From NCBI GenBank assembly GCA_021323755.1, contig JAJPKJ010000069.1:1-64000 (forward strand): a stretch of 64,000 nt of DNA, in the 5' to 3' direction. The notes beneath the pieces were generated by a model. The model was not told the DNA's origin. It was given only the letters and a program-made list of their open reading frames with translations, and made no database searches. Below are positions 43,861 through 52,575 of the stretch, one piece after another (position 1 is the first letter of the stretch; the number at the start of each line of letters is the position of its first letter). Both the position numbers and the translations under genes were made by a program. The DNA comes from Chitinophagales bacterium. Lineage in GTDB: Bacteria; Bacteroidota; Bacteroidia; Chitinophagales; Chitinophagaceae.

Positions 43861-44802
43861 TCAGTTAAATTTCACTTCTCCGTACATTCCAATTTTTAAA
43901 TATCCATCATTCTTTACGTGTATCTTAATGGCGTACACCAAATTTGCTCTTTCATCTTTTGTTTGAATTGTTTTCGGGGTGAACTCCGCCTTACCCGATA
44001 TCCAGGTTATGACACCATCATAATCCCGGTATTTTGTTGCGCCATTATCTACCAGCACTCTTACATTTTGATTCAATTTCACCTGCGATAGCTGACTACC
44101 GGTAATGTATGCGCGTAAGGTAATAACAGAAAGATCGGCGATCTTGTACAATGCTTTACCAGGGTTTGTGATTTCCCCGGCCATTGCATATTTTGTAAGC
44201 ACTGTTCCGCTGATTGGATTAATGACATTTGCCCGATTTACCTGGTCCTGAATTTGAGCGATGGATCTTTTTAACGGCTTCACTTCACTCATCACCGTGC
44301 TGTTCTGTGTTCCTGTTGCCGTTTCCTGCACTTTTATTTGTTGCTCATTAACATCAATTTGCTTTTTGATCAGATCAATCTGGTTATTCAGATCATCCAA
44401 CTGTTTTGTGGTGGCTGCATCTGCTTTCACGAGTTTTTCTGTTCTTGCTTTTTCATATTCTGCATTTTCTAACTGAACTCTCTGGACTGCGATCTGATCT
44501 TGTAATAATTTTATTTGTGGTTTTACATCCATTGTTTTCTGGTGGAGCGCCCCGATAGTAGCTTCTACCTGTTCTTTTTGTAAAACAAGTTGCGACGAAT
44601 CAATAACGGCGGCGACGCTGTCTTTAGCCAGAATTGAGCCTTCCTGCAGGTCCATCTTTAAAATCTTTCCACTCACTTCTGATGATACGATCACCTCGTC
44701 TGCCTCAAAAGTTCCCGAAGCGTCGGAAATCTTATCATTCATGTTACAACTGGTGGCAGCTAATACCAGCATACTGGCGTATATAAATACCGGAGATTTC
44801 AT
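43861..44802 (-). CDS. HlyD-family membrane-fusion lipoprotein
   Basis: A 313-residue adaptor (YbhG type) with a lipoprotein signal (ASMLVLAATSCNMND). The first half-lipoyl segment is EADEVIVSSEVSGKILKMDLQEGSILAKDSVAAVIDSSQL. A long coiled-coil hairpin (about 70-180, with many Gln/Lys/Asp) precedes the second lipoyl half NVINPISGTVLTKYAMAGEITNPGKALYKIADLS-type text (about 188-225). The beta-barrel GVITWISGKAEFTPKTIQTKDERANLVYAIKI follows. It bridges the ABC-2 pump and the TolC protein encoded just upstream (19-base gap). Confidence 0.93.
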   Translation of the reverse strand: MKSPVFIYASMLVLAATSCNMNDKISDASGTFEADEVIVSSEVSGKILKMDLQEGSILAKDSVAAVIDSSQLVLQKEQVEATIGALHQKTMDVKPQIKLLQDQIAVQRVQLENAEYEKARTEKLVKADAATTKQLDDLNNQIDLIKKQIDVNEQQIKVQETATGTQNSTVMSEVKPLKRSIAQIQDQVNRANVINPISGTVLTKYAMAGEITNPGKALYKIADLSVITLRAYITGSQLSQVKLNQNVRVLVDNGATKYRDYDGVITWISGKAEFTPKTIQTKDERANLVYAIKIHVKNDGYLKIGMYGEVKFN

Positions 44803-44821
44803 GTTTATTGATTTTGAACGA

Positions 44822-46132
44822 TTATTGAATTTTGATATTCCCTATTGTGTTTTGATAGTTATATTGAGATTGCAACAATTGTGTTTCATGAAGAATCAGA
44901 TTCTGTCGCGCCTGGTCTTCTGCATTTACCTGCGTTATATAATCATGGGCGCTTAAGACACCATTTTCTAATTGAGCATTGGCTGCATTCTTCACGGATT
45001 CACGCAAAGAAATGATTTCATCGTCTTTTTTCATTAATGCTGCATATTTTGCTATTTCTGCATTTTGCTGTTTTTGCGCGATATGTGTGTTGAACAGAAA
45101 TGTTTCTTTTTGTATATCGAGCGTTTTTCGGTTAATGTCTAAAATCTGCCGCTGATTCTTTAAGGTATATAAACTCCCAAGATTCCAATTCAATCGAAGA
45201 CCTCCGATATAATACCATTGGAAATTATTGTTCAAGAAATTCAAGCCGGGTCTTCCATAACCTCCCTGGATAAAAAGACTGAATTTCGGTCTTAGCTGAA
45301 CATCCAATAATCTATCCTGCAGGTCATAATTCCTTTTTTGATAATCATACAAGGTCAATTCGTGGCGACTAACCGAATCCGTAATATTGGGTGAGGAAGG
45401 CTTTTCAAGAGCAGTCTTTTCATCCAGCGAAAGATTAATAAATAAACCAAGCATATCCATATAGGCTTTTCGCATCGCGAGCAGTTCCACACGCGATTGA
45501 TCTGCTTGTAAAAGTTGTGCCGACAATTCATCTGCGCTGCTTCGGTAGGCAACTCCATTGGCAACTTGCGCTTTGACCTTATCGAGACCATTCTGAATAT
45601 CTTTTTTCAACAGATCATTTTGTTTTAATTGTTCATCAATCAATAAAGAACCAAAAAACAATTGATTGACACGATCATATAAAGCGTATAACTCCACTTC
45701 GAGATTTTGTTCTTGAATGATCTCATTTACTTCGGCAGTTTGTTTTTGATTTTTAATTGCGCCACCATCATAAATAACCTGGTCCGCTTCTGCATAAACC
45801 TTATATTGATCTTTGCTATAAGAGGGAAGTGTAAAACCGGTGATTGGAATTTTGAAAGGGAAATTGGTTACATCCGATTGATAAGTTGCCTGACCATTTA
45901 TGCTGAAAGAGGGCAGATAGCCTTTTGCTGCATTGCTCACCGCATAATCGCGGGATTTTTTAATAAGATCTCTTTGCTTTATTAATGGATAATTTTTTCT
46001 TGCCAGTTGGTAGACCTGATCGATATTAAGCTGTGTTGATTGTTGCGCAAATAATAAGGAAGGCATAAATAGCAGGCACCAGCACAATATTCGCCTGGAG
46101 CACCTTTGAAACCTTGTCATTGACTTTGCCAT
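44822..46132 (-). CDS. TolC-family outer-membrane protein of the ABC export operon
   Basis: A 436-residue protein: signal peptide (ILCWCLLFMPSLLFAQQ), then TolC repeats with LNIDQVYQLARKNYPLIKQRDLIKKSRDYAVSNAAKGYLPSFSINGQATYQSD at the start. Further features are a barrel strand region IQGGYGRPGLNFLNNNFQWYYIGGLRLNWNLG (about 305-336) and the closing ENGVLSAHDYITQVNAEDQARQNLILHETQLLQSQYNYQNTIG helix. It is placed between tetR (6-base gap) and the hlyD-type adaptor, so this operon carries its own outer-membrane duct. Confidence 0.93.
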   Translation of the reverse strand: MAKSMTRFQRCSRRILCWCLLFMPSLLFAQQSTQLNIDQVYQLARKNYPLIKQRDLIKKSRDYAVSNAAKGYLPSFSINGQATYQSDVTNFPFKIPITGFTLPSYSKDQYKVYAEADQVIYDGGAIKNQKQTAEVNEIIQEQNLEVELYALYDRVNQLFFGSLLIDEQLKQNDLLKKDIQNGLDKVKAQVANGVAYRSSADELSAQLLQADQSRVELLAMRKAYMDMLGLFINLSLDEKTALEKPSSPNITDSVSRHELTLYDYQKRNYDLQDRLLDVQLRPKFSLFIQGGYGRPGLNFLNNNFQWYYIGGLRLNWNLGSLYTLKNQRQILDINRKTLDIQKETFLFNTHIAQKQQNAEIAKYAALMKKDDEIISLRESVKNAANAQLENGVLSAHDYITQVNAEDQARQNLILHETQLLQSQYNYQNTIGNIKIQ

Positions 46133-46138
46133 AAGAAA

Positions 46139-46753
46139 TTATTTATTTAAGGACTCGATGATAAACTGTGGAATGGTTTTCTTTCTTTCTTCGACAAATG
46201 CTCTGAACTCATTCTCATCCATTCCGGTTGAGATCATCCACACAGGTCTTGCAATAAAAGGAAATATGCACATGGAGATCATATTCATGAACAAATGCGC
46301 CGGATCGATCGATTTTATTTTTCGTTTTTGAGTTTCGCTTGCGATCTCATGGGCGAATTTTATAAAAATTTGCTCCCGGTTCTTCCAAAGCTTTTGTTTG
46401 AAACGTTGTGGTTGTTTGGTTGCTTCATTCAATACAGATAAAGGCAGGTAGGGGTTTTGTAACAACATATCAATGTATGCGGAACAAAAATTTTCAATTT
46501 TATCAAACAAGGGAATATCCGCGTCAATGATGCCATTGATCTTTGAGAAGAACAGCGCAGAAGCTTCTTTAAAGATCATCTCAAACAATTTTTCTTTGCT
46601 CTTAAAATAATAATGCAGCAACGCTTTATTGATACCTGCTTTGTCCGCGATGTCCTGCATGCGTGCGCCAGCCATTCCTTTTTCCAAAAAAACGCTTTTG
46701 GCGGCGCCCAGGATTTTCTGTTCGGTTGTGTCTTGTTTTTGTATTTTAACCAT
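46139..46753 (-). CDS. TetR-family transcriptional repressor
   Basis: A 204-residue regulator. The N-terminal helix-turn-helix domain is TTEQKILGAAKSVFLEKGMAGARMQDIADKAGINKALLHYYFKSKEKLFEMIF (about 8-60), the standard TetR pattern. The C-terminal helical domain (about 70-200) would bind the inducer. It is the first gene of the ABC-2 export operon, as CecR (YbiH) is for YbhGFSR in E. coli. An 8-2-8 palindrome sits 5 bases before its start codon, so it is probably autoregulated and may also act on the divergent RND operon. Confidence 0.94.
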   Translation of the reverse strand: MVKIQKQDTTEQKILGAAKSVFLEKGMAGARMQDIADKAGINKALLHYYFKSKEKLFEMIFKEASALFFSKINGIIDADIPLFDKIENFCSAYIDMLLQNPYLPLSVLNEATKQPQRFKQKLWKNREQIFIKFAHEIASETQKRKIKSIDPAHLFMNMISMCIFPFIARPVWMISTGMDENEFRAFVEERKKTIPQFIIESLNK

Positions 46754-46757
46754 ATAG

Positions 46758-46775
46758 TTTAACCAAATGGTTAAA
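46758..46775. promoter_or_regulatory. TetR operator in the tetR / RND divergent region
   Basis: TTTAACCA-AA-TGGTTAAA is a perfect 8-2-8 palindrome immediately upstream of the tetR start codon (46753). Its placement would block transcription of tetR and the export operon, and it may influence the RND operon starting at 46877. It shares the TTAA-N-CA-NN-TG-N-TTAA layout of the palindrome at 19850-19865. Confidence 0.7.
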
Positions 46776-46811
46776 ACAAAGATATTCCTATTTTTAATGC
46801 TAAAAAATTTT

Positions 46812-46832
46812 CTTCAGATTTTCTTCAGAATC
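46812..46832 (+). promoter_or_regulatory. Tandem 11-bp-spaced regulator box upstream of the second RND operon
   Basis: CTTCAG-ATTTT-CTTCAG-AATC: two hexamers exactly one helical turn apart, within two abutting identical 11-mers (46807-46817 and 46818-46828), 44 bases before the tolC start codon. OmpR/PhoB-type regulators bind such direct repeats. A 19-of-21 match is found on the minus strand at 53660-53640. Confidence 0.65.
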
Positions 46833-46876
46833 ATTGTATTTATTTGTAGCCGGGTCATTATGTCCCGCAAGCAAAC

Positions 46877-48115
46877 ATGAAGCTAATCGGTTTATTTCTT
46901 TTTGTAACGATTATCAGTAACCGAATATCTGCGCAGGATAAATCGCTGGATTACTATGTCAGCACGGCAATGCACAACAGTCCATTGTTGAAGGATTACA
47001 ATAACCAGGCTCGATCAAATTTGATAGATAGTATGCGTATTCGCGCATCATACAAGCCGCAGGTTGGAGGCAATAGCACTAATTCATACGCGCCAGTCAT
47101 TAATGGATGGGGTTATGATAATGCGATCACAAACGGAGCAAATATCAGCGAATTGGTTGGGGTTACGCAATCCTTGGTGAGCAGGCAAAATTTGCAAAAT
47201 CAATATGAGGCCATTCGTTTGCAAAATGAAAGATTGAGTATTACCGGAAAAATAAGTGAGCAGGATTTAAAGAAGACCATCACGGGGCAATATATAAATG
47301 CATTTGGCATTTGGCAACAATTCAGTTATAATAAAGAAATGCTCGATCTGCTAAAGAAAGAAGGAGCCGTTTTAAAACAAATGACCGAGCGTGGCATTTA
47401 CCGGCAAACAGATTATCTCACATTCTTGGTCGCCATTCAACAGCAGGAAGTATTGATCAATCAAATACACCTTCAATATCAAAACGAATTTGCCACACTC
47501 AATTATTTGAGTGGAGTGGTGGATACTTCTTTTAACGCATTGGCATCACCGGCGCTTGATTCGGTAAGCATTCCGGGATTGGAAAACACGGTTTTTTATC
47601 ATCTGTTTGAACTGGACAGTTTAAAACTTCGGAACAATGATGCGCAAATTGATTTTATCTATAAACCAAAAGTGAAATTATTTGCAGATGCCGGTTATGT
47701 CTCTTCTTTGATGTATCTGCCATACAAAAATTTCGGAGCGAGTTTTGGGGTGAATGTTGCTGTCCCGATTTATGATGGTCGTCAAAAAAAAATGCAGCAT
47801 GATAAGATCGCGATTGCCGAATTGACTCGCCAGGAGTACAGAGACTTTTATAAAACACAATACAATCAACAGATCGCTCAACTGCTGCAACAATTGCAAT
47901 CGACGCAATCACTCATTGAGCAGAGTACAGAGCAGTTGCGGTTTACACAAGGATTAATTGACGCGAATAAAAAATTGTTAGAGACTGGAGACGCAAGAAT
48001 TGCCGATTATATTATCGCGATTGGCAATTATCTTACAGCAAGAAATACCATTACGCAAAATACGGTCAGCAAATGGCAAATCATTAATCAACTGAACTAC
48101 TGGAACAAAAAATGA
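46877..48115 (+). CDS. TolC-family protein of the second RND operon
   Basis: A 412-residue outer-membrane efflux protein: signal peptide (LIGLFLFVTIISNRISAQD), then helices SLDYYVSTAMHNSPLLKDYNNQARSNLIDSMRIRASYKPQVGGNSTNSYAPV. The middle barrel strands are KLFADAGYVSSLMYLPYKNFGASFGVNVAVPIYDGRQKKMQHDKIAIAEL (about 262-312), and the final helix has LIDANKKLLETGDARIADYIIAIGNYLTARNTI. It is more divergent from canonical TolC than the other two in this window. The stop overlaps the adaptor start by 4 bases (ATGA). Confidence 0.9.
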   Translation: MKLIGLFLFVTIISNRISAQDKSLDYYVSTAMHNSPLLKDYNNQARSNLIDSMRIRASYKPQVGGNSTNSYAPVINGWGYDNAITNGANISELVGVTQSLVSRQNLQNQYEAIRLQNERLSITGKISEQDLKKTITGQYINAFGIWQQFSYNKEMLDLLKKEGAVLKQMTERGIYRQTDYLTFLVAIQQQEVLINQIHLQYQNEFATLNYLSGVVDTSFNALASPALDSVSIPGLENTVFYHLFELDSLKLRNNDAQIDFIYKPKVKLFADAGYVSSLMYLPYKNFGASFGVNVAVPIYDGRQKKMQHDKIAIAELTRQEYRDFYKTQYNQQIAQLLQQLQSTQSLIEQSTEQLRFTQGLIDANKKLLETGDARIADYIIAIGNYLTARNTITQNTVSKWQIINQLNYWNKK

Positions 48116-49059
48116 AAATTAAAATTTTTATAAATTATGTATTTGCGGCGTTGCTGGTGGCTTTTGTCTCGGCATCCTGCCAATCCAAACCCGCTGAAAA
48201 AGAAACGCCTGCAAAAGATGCTGATTCAACAAGTGAAGGAACCCCGGTAACCGTTGCTCACATTCAGTCCGGATCAATGAATGAAACAGTTGAAGTAAAT
48301 GCAGTTTCTTCTTTTTTATTAAAAACCTATGTCAAGGCTAACGCCAATGGATACCTGCAGATGGTAAATGCCCAATTGGGAAAATATGTGAGCAAAGGGC
48401 AGGATTTATTTATTATTAAGACAAAAGAGGCCCAAAGCCTTGGTAATACCGTAACCTCACTGGATACCTCTTTACATTTTGAAGGGGTGATTCATATCAA
48501 GGCCCCGGGAAGCGGCTACATCACCCAACTCACCTATCAGGTCGGAGATTATGTTCAGGACAATGAACAACTCGCCATTATCACGGATACAAAAAGCTTC
48601 GTGTTCTTACTTGATCTCCCTTATGAGTTGAAACCGTATTTGCCCAATAATAAAAATGTGCAATTGAAACTCCCTGACGGAACTGTTTTAAATGGCTATA
48701 TAGATGCTGCTTTGCCAACCGTTGATGCCGTTTCACAAACACAGAATTATGTTATCAAAGTGAATACTGATAAACAAATTCCGGAAAACCTCATCGCAAA
48801 AGTGAGCCTGATAAAAACGGCAAAACAGAACACGGTCTCTGTTCCTAAATCGGCGGTGCTCACCGATGAGACGCAAAGCCAGTTCTGGATCATGAAATTG
48901 ATTGACAGCACTACTGCGGTGAAAGTGCCGGTGCAAAAAGGAATTGAGACAAATACTGCTGTAGAAATATTATCACCGGTTTTATCGCCAGCAGACCAGA
49001 TACTGGTTAGCGGCAATTACGGATTATCTGATACTGCAAAAGTGTCTATCCAAAAATAA
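48112..49059 (+). CDS. RND periplasmic adaptor lipoprotein of the second RND operon
   Basis: A 315-residue adaptor with a lipoprotein signal (FAALLVAFVSASCQSKP). It has a compact layout: first lipoyl half FLLKTYVKANANGYLQMVNAQLGKYVSKGQDLFIIKTKEAQ, almost no coiled-coil hairpin, and second lipoyl half FEGVIHIKAPGSGYITQLTYQVGDYVQDNEQLAIITD. The beta-barrel and membrane-proximal domains follow (VQLKLPDGTVLNGYIDAALPTVDAVSQTQNYVIKV...). The short hairpin suggests a different docking geometry with TolC than in AcrA. It overlaps tolC by 4 bases and shares its last base with the permease start. Confidence 0.88.
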   Translation: MKIKIFINYVFAALLVAFVSASCQSKPAEKETPAKDADSTSEGTPVTVAHIQSGSMNETVEVNAVSSFLLKTYVKANANGYLQMVNAQLGKYVSKGQDLFIIKTKEAQSLGNTVTSLDTSLHFEGVIHIKAPGSGYITQLTYQVGDYVQDNEQLAIITDTKSFVFLLDLPYELKPYLPNNKNVQLKLPDGTVLNGYIDAALPTVDAVSQTQNYVIKVNTDKQIPENLIAKVSLIKTAKQNTVSVPKSAVLTDETQSQFWIMKLIDSTTAVKVPVQKGIETNTAVEILSPVLSPADQILVSGNYGLSDTAKVSIQK

Positions 49060-52000
49060 TGTTCATGCTTAATCGTAATTTTTTTACTTCCTATAAAAAC
49101 CCGGTAACCCTTGTTATTGTAATTATTATCCTCGGGGGAATGTTTGTATACAGCAAAATGCAGACATCCCTTTTCCCCGAGATCACTTTTCCGAAAATCA
49201 AGATCATTGCGGACGCGGGTCAGCAGCCGGTAAAAAAGATGATGATCACGGTTACCCGTGAATTGGAAAATGCGGTCAAGCAAGTCCCTGACCTGAAAAT
49301 GATCCGCAGCACGACCAGCCGCGGCAGTTGCGAGATATCTGCGTTTATGGATTGGAAGGCCAATGTTGACATCAGCCTTCAGCGTATCGAATCAAAGATC
49401 AATGAGGTAAGAAATGATCTTCCACCGGATATTCAGATCACGGTTGAACGAATGAATCCTTCAATTCTTCCGATCATCGGATATTCATTGGAAAGCAAGA
49501 CCCGGTCACCGATAGAAATGAAGCTGCTCGCACAATATACAATCAAACCATTTCTTTCACAGGTCGAAGGTGTTTCTGAGGTACGCGTGATCGGTGGCAA
49601 AACAAAAGAATACTGGCTTGTACTCGACACGCGAAAAATGAGCACGCTTGGCATTACGCCTGACAATATCAATACTGCACTTAGCCAAACAAATTTTATA
49701 AAATCGAATGGCTATATCAGCGATTATAATTTATTATATCTCACCGTTACTGATGCATCCGTTTCATCAAAAGATCAATTGGAAAATATTGTGATCAACA
49801 ATAACGGGAAAAGGATTGTGTTGCTAAAAGATATTGCCGATGTGCAAATTCAGGAAGCGAAAGAATATATCAGGATCAATGCAAACGGCCGTGAAGGGAT
49901 TTTGCTTGCTGTGATCAAACAGCCCAACGCAAATCTGATTGATATTTCAGATAAGATGCAAGCAAAATTGCAGGACCTGAAAAGAATTCTTCCCAAAGAC
50001 GTGACCATCGAGCCTTATTATGTGCAGGCAGATTTTGTAAAAGATTCCATTAAAAGTGTTACAGATAGCCTATGGATCGGGCTCGCACTGGCAATATTTG
50101 TTGCGATCATTTTTCTGCGTTCATTCAAAGCAAGCGCTGTGATCCTCATTACTATTCCCATAACCTTATTGATGACGATCATCTGCATCTATGCATTCGG
50201 ACAGACATTTAATATCATGACGCTTGGCGCAATGGCAGCGGCGATTGGATTGATCATTGACGATGCCATTGTCGTGGTTGAACAGATCCATCGTACACAT
50301 GAAGAAAACCCGAATGAATCATCAAGGTCCTTGGTTCAGCAAGCTATTCATTATTTATTACCAGCGATGATCGGGTCATCGTTAAGTACAATTGTGATCT
50401 TTATTCCTTTTGCCTTAATGAGTGGCGTAGCGGGCGCTTATTTTAATGTGATGACCAATACGATGATCATTACCCTGGTTTGTTCGTTTCTGGTTACCTG
50501 GATATGTTTGCCCGTTATATATTTATTGTTCTCAAAACGGCCTAAGCCCGGCGATCCCGAGTCATCCAAGAGAAGGCCACATGCGGTAAAAAATCAACGC
50601 TGGGTAAAATTCTTCATCACAAAACCGTATATCAGCATTATCATTCTTCTTGCATTCGGGTTCGCGATTTATTTCATTCTTCCAAAATTGGAAACGGGTT
50701 TTTTGCCTGAGATGGATGAAGGCAGTATCGTGCTTGATTACAATTCTTTACCTGGAACTTCTTTGGAAGAAACTGACAGGCAACTTCGCGAAGTGGAGAA
50801 GATATTAATGACCGTTCCGGAAGTAGAAGCATATTCTCGAAGGACAGGAACGGAAATGGGTTTTTTTATTACTGAACCAAACCGCGGGGATTATCTTATT
50901 CAATTAAGAAAATCACGGTCACGTACGACCGACGAGGTAAGTGATGACATACGGAAAAAAATAAACGCAACACAACCTTCACTGCGCATAGATTTCGGGC
51001 AAGTGATCACTGATATGCTTGGAGATTTGATGACCTCCGTTCAGCCGATAGAAGTAAAAATTTTTGGTAGTGACCAGCAGACCTTACAAAGATTATCCAG
51101 GCAGGCTGCAGATATTATTTCAAAAGTGGAGGGAACTGCGGATGTTTTTGACGGGATCGTGATCGCCGGACCTTCTGTTGATATTGAACCCAATTACACA
51201 AAACTTGCACAATTCGGGGTGAGTCCGGCAAACCTTCAATTCCAGTTGCAGTGTGCACTGGAAGGAAATGTGGCCGGTGTTGTTTATGATAAACAACAAC
51301 TTTCTAATGTTAGAATGGTCTATCCCGGCAATCGTGCCTTAAGTGTTGCAGATATCAATAAAGTCCCGGTTTTTCTTCCTGGTGGCAAACTGCAACCGAT
51401 AAATGAATTGGTTGACATTCATGTAAACCCGGGAGACGCAGAAATTCAACGCGAAGACTTACAAACAATGGGCGTGATCACGGCAAGACTTGACAACCGG
51501 GATCTCGGAGGCGCTATAAAAGATATCCAAAAAGAAATTTCTGCCAAATTAATATTGCCGCAGGGATATGTTGTTGAGTATGGTGGCGCTTATGCAGAAC
51601 AACAGCAATCTTTCAAAGAATTGTTGATGATATTAATCACTTCAAGTCTGTTGGTTTTTGGTGTGATATTATTTCTGTTTAGGGATTTTCGGATTGCATT
51701 TTTGATCTTGCTGATTGCGATGTTTGGCATTGGGGGAAGTTACCTGGCATTATATCTGACCAAAACGCCGCTAAATGTTGGTTCTTACACCGGGTTGATA
51801 ATGATCGTGGGTATCATTGGAGAAAATTCCATTTTTACATTTCTGCAGTTCCGCGAATCTTTGAGAACCTCCAATAATATTGACAATGCCATCATCTATT
51901 CCATCTCAACACGCCTTCGCCCGAAACTAATGACAGCACTTGGGGCAATCATTGCCTTATTGCCCATTGCCCTGGGTATTGGGACCGGCGCTCAATTGCA

Positions 52001-52136
52001 TCAGCCTTTAGCCATTGCGGTAATTGGCGGTTTTATTGGTGCCTTGCCATTATTATTGATCGTGTTACCAAGTATGATCAGGGTTTTGTTTCGCAATGAA
52101 AATAAAAAAACCGGGAACGATCTGATCCCGGTTTGA
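49059..52136 (+). CDS. RND efflux permease with Glu in place of the TM10 lysine
   Basis: A 1025-residue RND pump with twelve helices. The TM4 acidic pair is present (GLIIDDAIVVVEQIHRTHEE), but the TM10 position that is Lys in AcrB-like pumps is Glu922 (GIIGENSIFTFLQFRE). Other signatures are FLPEMDEGSIVLDYNSLPGTSLEETDRQL (about 552) and TSVQPIEVKIFGSD. The proton relay must therefore differ from AcrB, as in several specialised RND subfamilies, and the substrate cannot be assigned. Its last nine codons also encode a terminator for the opposite strand (52108-52134). Confidence 0.93.
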   Translation: MFMLNRNFFTSYKNPVTLVIVIIILGGMFVYSKMQTSLFPEITFPKIKIIADAGQQPVKKMMITVTRELENAVKQVPDLKMIRSTTSRGSCEISAFMDWKANVDISLQRIESKINEVRNDLPPDIQITVERMNPSILPIIGYSLESKTRSPIEMKLLAQYTIKPFLSQVEGVSEVRVIGGKTKEYWLVLDTRKMSTLGITPDNINTALSQTNFIKSNGYISDYNLLYLTVTDASVSSKDQLENIVINNNGKRIVLLKDIADVQIQEAKEYIRINANGREGILLAVIKQPNANLIDISDKMQAKLQDLKRILPKDVTIEPYYVQADFVKDSIKSVTDSLWIGLALAIFVAIIFLRSFKASAVILITIPITLLMTIICIYAFGQTFNIMTLGAMAAAIGLIIDDAIVVVEQIHRTHEENPNESSRSLVQQAIHYLLPAMIGSSLSTIVIFIPFALMSGVAGAYFNVMTNTMIITLVCSFLVTWICLPVIYLLFSKRPKPGDPESSKRRPHAVKNQRWVKFFITKPYISIIILLAFGFAIYFILPKLETGFLPEMDEGSIVLDYNSLPGTSLEETDRQLREVEKILMTVPEVEAYSRRTGTEMGFFITEPNRGDYLIQLRKSRSRTTDEVSDDIRKKINATQPSLRIDFGQVITDMLGDLMTSVQPIEVKIFGSDQQTLQRLSRQAADIISKVEGTADVFDGIVIAGPSVDIEPNYTKLAQFGVSPANLQFQLQCALEGNVAGVVYDKQQLSNVRMVYPGNRALSVADINKVPVFLPGGKLQPINELVDIHVNPGDAEIQREDLQTMGVITARLDNRDLGGAIKDIQKEISAKLILPQGYVVEYGGAYAEQQQSFKELLMILITSSLLVFGVILFLFRDFRIAFLILLIAMFGIGGSYLALYLTKTPLNVGSYTGLIMIVGIIGENSIFTFLQFRESLRTSNNIDNAIIYSISTRLRPKLMTALGAIIALLPIALGIGTGAQLHQPLAIAVIGGFIGALPLLLIVLPSMIRVLFRNENKKTGNDLIPV
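52108..52134 (-). terminator. Minus-strand terminator embedded in the RND permease coding end
   Basis: AAACCGGGA-N9-TCCCGGTTT forms a perfect 9-bp stem. Read on the minus strand it is followed by a further TTTT and ATT, a strong U tract. It serves the YncE/PepSY transcript, whose last stop codon lies 20 bases upstream at 52155, although the stem lies within the last codons of the convergent permease gene. On the plus strand no U tract follows. Confidence 0.8.
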
Positions 52137-52154
52137 AGTAGTAGAACATAGAAT

Positions 52155-52571
52155 TCATTTCACGGACCTGCCATCTGGAAAAAGTTCAATTTCTTTTTTC
52201 CTGCCCTTTAGTTTAATGTCTGCTTCAAAAATTATTTTTCCATTAGGTTGTTCAATTTTGTCGGCACCGGAAATAATTGAAGTTGGATATTTTGTTTGGA
52301 TTGATCTTGTCACAGCTTCAGGCAAATCTTTAACGGCAATTGCTGTTTCTGTTTCTTTCCAGTGGCCATTCAGGTCATAATTGGCCGACATGGTCGTCCC
52401 ATTTAATTTAAAATTTGCTTCGTATTCCTGCGAATTTTCTTTGCCCCATTTTATATGGGTAGCATGTGGAAATTGCTTCGTAAACGCGGTGGTTACCGCG
52501 TTTGGTGTTTTTATTTGGGCTTGCATCGAAGCGCTCGCAAATAATAATTGAGCGAAGAATATTTTTTTCAC
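52155..52571 (-). CDS. Secreted PepSY-like (DUF2874) protein
   Basis: A 138-residue protein with a signal peptide (FFAQLLFASASMQAQ). Two PepSY-like repeats are visible: AVTTAFTKQFPHATHIKWGKENSQEYEANFKLNGTTMSANYDLNGHWKETETAI (about 25-78) and LPEAVTRSIQTKYPTSIISGADKIEQPNGKIIFEADIKLKGRKKEIELFPDG (about 83-134). Such proteins are periplasmic and occur with two-component systems and metal or envelope stress genes in Bacteroidota. It follows the YncE-like gene by 4 bases on the same strand and ends at the embedded terminator. Confidence 0.9.
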   Translation of the reverse strand: MKKIFFAQLLFASASMQAQIKTPNAVTTAFTKQFPHATHIKWGKENSQEYEANFKLNGTTMSANYDLNGHWKETETAIAVKDLPEAVTRSIQTKYPTSIISGADKIEQPNGKIIFEADIKLKGRKKEIELFPDGRSVK

Positions 52572-52575
52572 CGAC

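Noticed and set aside
39943..46753. Defence-island or mobile-element origin for the ABC export operon
   Set aside because: No integrase, transposase, flanking repeats or tRNA was seen, and gene content and spacing are those of a conserved chromosomal drug-export operon.
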